From: Arthrobacter sp. SLBN-83
GTDB taxonomy: Bacteria > Actinomycetota > Actinomycetes > Actinomycetales > Micrococcaceae
Reading direction: 5' to 3'
DNA: 64,000 nucleotides
Assembly: GCF_006715285.1 (NCBI RefSeq)
Contig: NZ_VFMX01000001.1
Location: 2,790,001 to 2,854,000, forward strand
This document shows, piece after piece, positions 62,625 through 64,000 of this stretch; within the stretch, counting starts at the first letter, position 1; every line of letters starts with the position of its first letter. Both the position numbers and the translations under genes were made by a program. The notes under the pieces are model-generated. The model saw only the letters and a program-made list of their open reading frames with translations. It was not told the origin of the DNA and ran no database searches.

Positions 62625-63338
62625 CTAGACCCGGTTTTCCCAGCGGTCCGGTTGGGCGTAGCGGGGAAGGTAGCTTTGCGCGGAGCTTCCGCCGCTGTAG
62701 GGACGCAGCCGGTAGTCGAAGGCGCCAGCGTACACCAGGACCAAGCCGATCTGCGGCTGGATAACTTTCACCTGGATGCGGTGCCGCCCGTTGCTGCCCT
62801 CCGCCGGGTCCCACCACTGTTCGGCATAGGCCTTGGCGTCCAGGGCTGCCGGAAGGGGTAGCCGGAGGGGGCCCAGGAAGAGCCGGGAAGCTTCTGAAAC
62901 GCCGCGCAGCCTTCCTTCCAGGGTGACGCTGAGGTTCAGGTCCGTCACCAGGCGCCGGTACCGTCCCACGTAGTCCACCAGCTGGGTGGCACCGGTCCGG
63001 ATGGTGGCGCTGGTGGTGTCCTGGAAAAGCCGGGTGCACTCCGGGAAGCGTATTTCGCGGCGGGCGGTCAGGCTGGAGCGGCCGAACGGATCCTGGTGCG
63101 CGTGGTTCTCGATCCGGAACGGGATGTTCTCACCGTACTCGGGAAAGAAGGCTTCTTCGCCCCCGGTGAGCCGCAGCAAGGGGCGCAGCCACCGCTGGCG
63201 GCACCCCACGACGTCGAACGTTCCTTCCCCCACGCCGTAGTGCCCGGATCCCGGCGCCAGCGAGAAGTATTCCTGCAGCTCGGGCTGCAGCCGGGAGAAC
63301 TCCGTACCCAGGGCCTGCCGGTAAATGGGGACGCTCAT
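62625..63338 (-). CDS. DUF4166 domain-containing protein
   Basis: The 237-residue protein matches DUF4166, found alone or fused to saccharopine-dehydrogenase-like proteins. It contains LQPELQEYFSLAPGSGHYGV, GEGTFDVVGCRQRW, FFPEYGENIPFRIEN, LVDYVGRYRRLVTDLNLSV and LVLVYAGAFDYRLRPY. The family has no assigned activity. I place the start at the ATG at 63338, with AGGAGG eight bases before it. The longer frame from 63488 overlaps the next gene. The stop lies three bases from the MetE-like stop (convergent). The gene is 58 bases downstream of the DUF58 gene, probably in one operon. Confidence 0.78.
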   Translation of the reverse strand: MSVPIYRQALGTEFSRLQPELQEYFSLAPGSGHYGVGEGTFDVVGCRQRWLRPLLRLTGGEEAFFPEYGENIPFRIENHAHQDPFGRSSLTARREIRFPECTRLFQDTTSATIRTGATQLVDYVGRYRRLVTDLNLSVTLEGRLRGVSEASRLFLGPLRLPLPAALDAKAYAEQWWDPAEGSNGRHRIQVKVIQPQIGLVLVYAGAFDYRLRPYSGGSSAQSYLPRYAQPDRWENRV

Positions 63339-63396
63339 GTAGTGGACCTCCTGTTGCCTGTGACGTCGTGCCAAGCGGGGCTGACTGTCTCCGGGT

Positions 63397-64000
63397 TCAC
63401 AATCTACCGGCAGCCTTGAGCCGGATGTACATGTCTGCAAGCCTGGGCGGCAGTTCGTGCGGTTCGGCGTCCACCACTTCCGCTCCATAGCGCCGCAGCT
63501 CGGCAGTCACCGCCGCACGCTGCAGGAGCGCACGCTCAGCCGCTGCCGCGCGGAAGACTCCGGTGGCGTCGTTTCGTTCCCTGAGCATCGCGCCCAGTTG
63601 GGGGTCGCGGACGGCGGCCACCACCACCACATGCTGGCTCGCCAGCCGCTCGGCCACCGGCAGCAGCCCCTCTTCCGGCGCCCCGCTGTCCAGTGACGTC
63701 AGCAGCACCACCAGGGACCGGTGCGCGGATACGGCCCGCACCTGCGCAGGGACGGCGGACCAATCCATCTCGATCAGTTCGGCGTCAAGGGGTGCCATGG
63801 CCTGGACCAGCCGGCCCAGGATGGTGCCCTGCCCGGCAGAGCCGGCCCGCGCCCGGGTCCTGCGGTCGAACGCCACGAAGTCCACCCGGTCTCCGCCCCG
63901 TTCGGCCAGGACGCCCAGGAGGAGTGCCGCCTCGATCCCGGTGTCCAGGCGCGTTTCGTCAGCAATCCTGGCCGCGGACGTGCGGGACGTGTCGAGGACC
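63397..64000 (-). CDS. DUF58 family protein, C-terminal part (cut by window edge)
   Basis: The frame continues past the window end on the minus strand. The visible 200 residues match the vWA-like DUF58 domain, with VLDTSRTSAARIADETRLD, GIEAALLLGVLAERGGDRVD and later MDWSAVPAQVRAVSAHRSLV. DUF58 proteins usually accompany a MoxR-type ATPase in a chaperone-like system; neither the start nor such a partner is inside this window. The conserved RxSA-type segment near the cut suggests that roughly half of the protein is missing. Confidence 0.82.
   Translation of the reverse strand, partial: VLDTSRTSAARIADETRLDTGIEAALLLGVLAERGGDRVDFVAFDRRTRARAGSAGQGTILGRLVQAMAPLDAELIEMDWSAVPAQVRAVSAHRSLVVLLTSLDSGAPEEGLLPVAERLASQHVVVVAAVRDPQLGAMLRERNDATGVFRAAAAERALLQRAAVTAELRRYGAEVVDAEPHELPPRLADMYIRLKAAGRL

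Noticed and set aside
1..64000. CRISPR arrays, prophage or insertion sequences
   Set aside because: I saw no spaced direct repeats of CRISPR size, no transposase, integrase or phage structural gene, and no att-like duplication beside the tRNA genes.

Overview
The window is high-GC DNA from an actinobacterium. The best fit is Arthrobacter, Pseudarthrobacter or a close relative in the Micrococcaceae; this is inferred from gene content and order, not from any database search. Pointers are the coproporphyrin-dependent heme pathway, AdnA/AdnB-type helicase-nucleases, UvrD2 with a tetracysteine motif, a SigK/RskA pair, UPF0182 and DUF2342 proteins, and frequent GTG and TTG starts. Nearly all of it reads as core chromosome. 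I see no insertion sequence, prophage, CRISPR array or rRNA.

Layout. (1) 57-1256: a MoeB/ThiF-rhodanese protein, ending at a 59-bp perfect hairpin. (2) 1328-13947: a full heme factory. hemA is divergent from a long rightward series: hemE, hemY (cgoX), a secreted low-complexity membrane-tethered protein, chdC (hemQ), hemH (cpfC), hemC, hemD, hemB, a luciferase-like flavoprotein and hemL. All enzymes from glutamyl-tRNA to heme b by the coproporphyrin branch are present. (3) 14069-16549: a leftward polar amino-acid ABC importer. (4) 16877-29746: a DNA-repair block with a DEDDh exonuclease, an alkyltransferase-like protein, adnA, adnB, a kinase-fold protein, nudC and uvrD2. It is followed by a YgjP-type metalloprotein, a DUF2342 protein, a PDZ/Lon-like protease and a 1000-residue UPF0182 membrane protein. 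Much of this order is also found in mycobacteria. (5) 36597-36935: two identical initiator tRNA genes, then a b-type cytochrome (37074) and a photolyase (38032).

(6) 39551-44443: an envelope-stress group with PspA, a TPM-domain coiled-coil membrane protein and a divergent HtrA protease. (7) 44682-47218: etfB, etfA and a PIG-L deacetylase. (8) 47288-52604: rskA/sigK, trmL, a J-domain protein, a lipoprotein, and a DoxX gene divergent from a regulator with a SufR-like cysteine set. (9) 52649-55142: cysteine desulfurase and mnmA, which would cooperate in tRNA 2-thiolation. (10) 55413-61031: a peptide/dipeptide ABC importer with a fused double ATPase. (11) 61135-62621: chorismate mutase coupled to a MetE-like protein lacking zinc ligands. 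(12) 62625-64000: DUF4166 and DUF58 proteins on the minus strand, the latter cut by the window edge.

A recurring feature is a TANNNT hexamer ending exactly six bases before the start codon. I found it at ten genes with variants at several more, which suggests many leaderless mRNAs. I used it together with Shine-Dalgarno matches to choose starts. Several starts were moved inward from the longest reading frame (hemA, hemE, hemC, hemB, adnB, pspA, etfB, etfA, sigK, mnmA and others).
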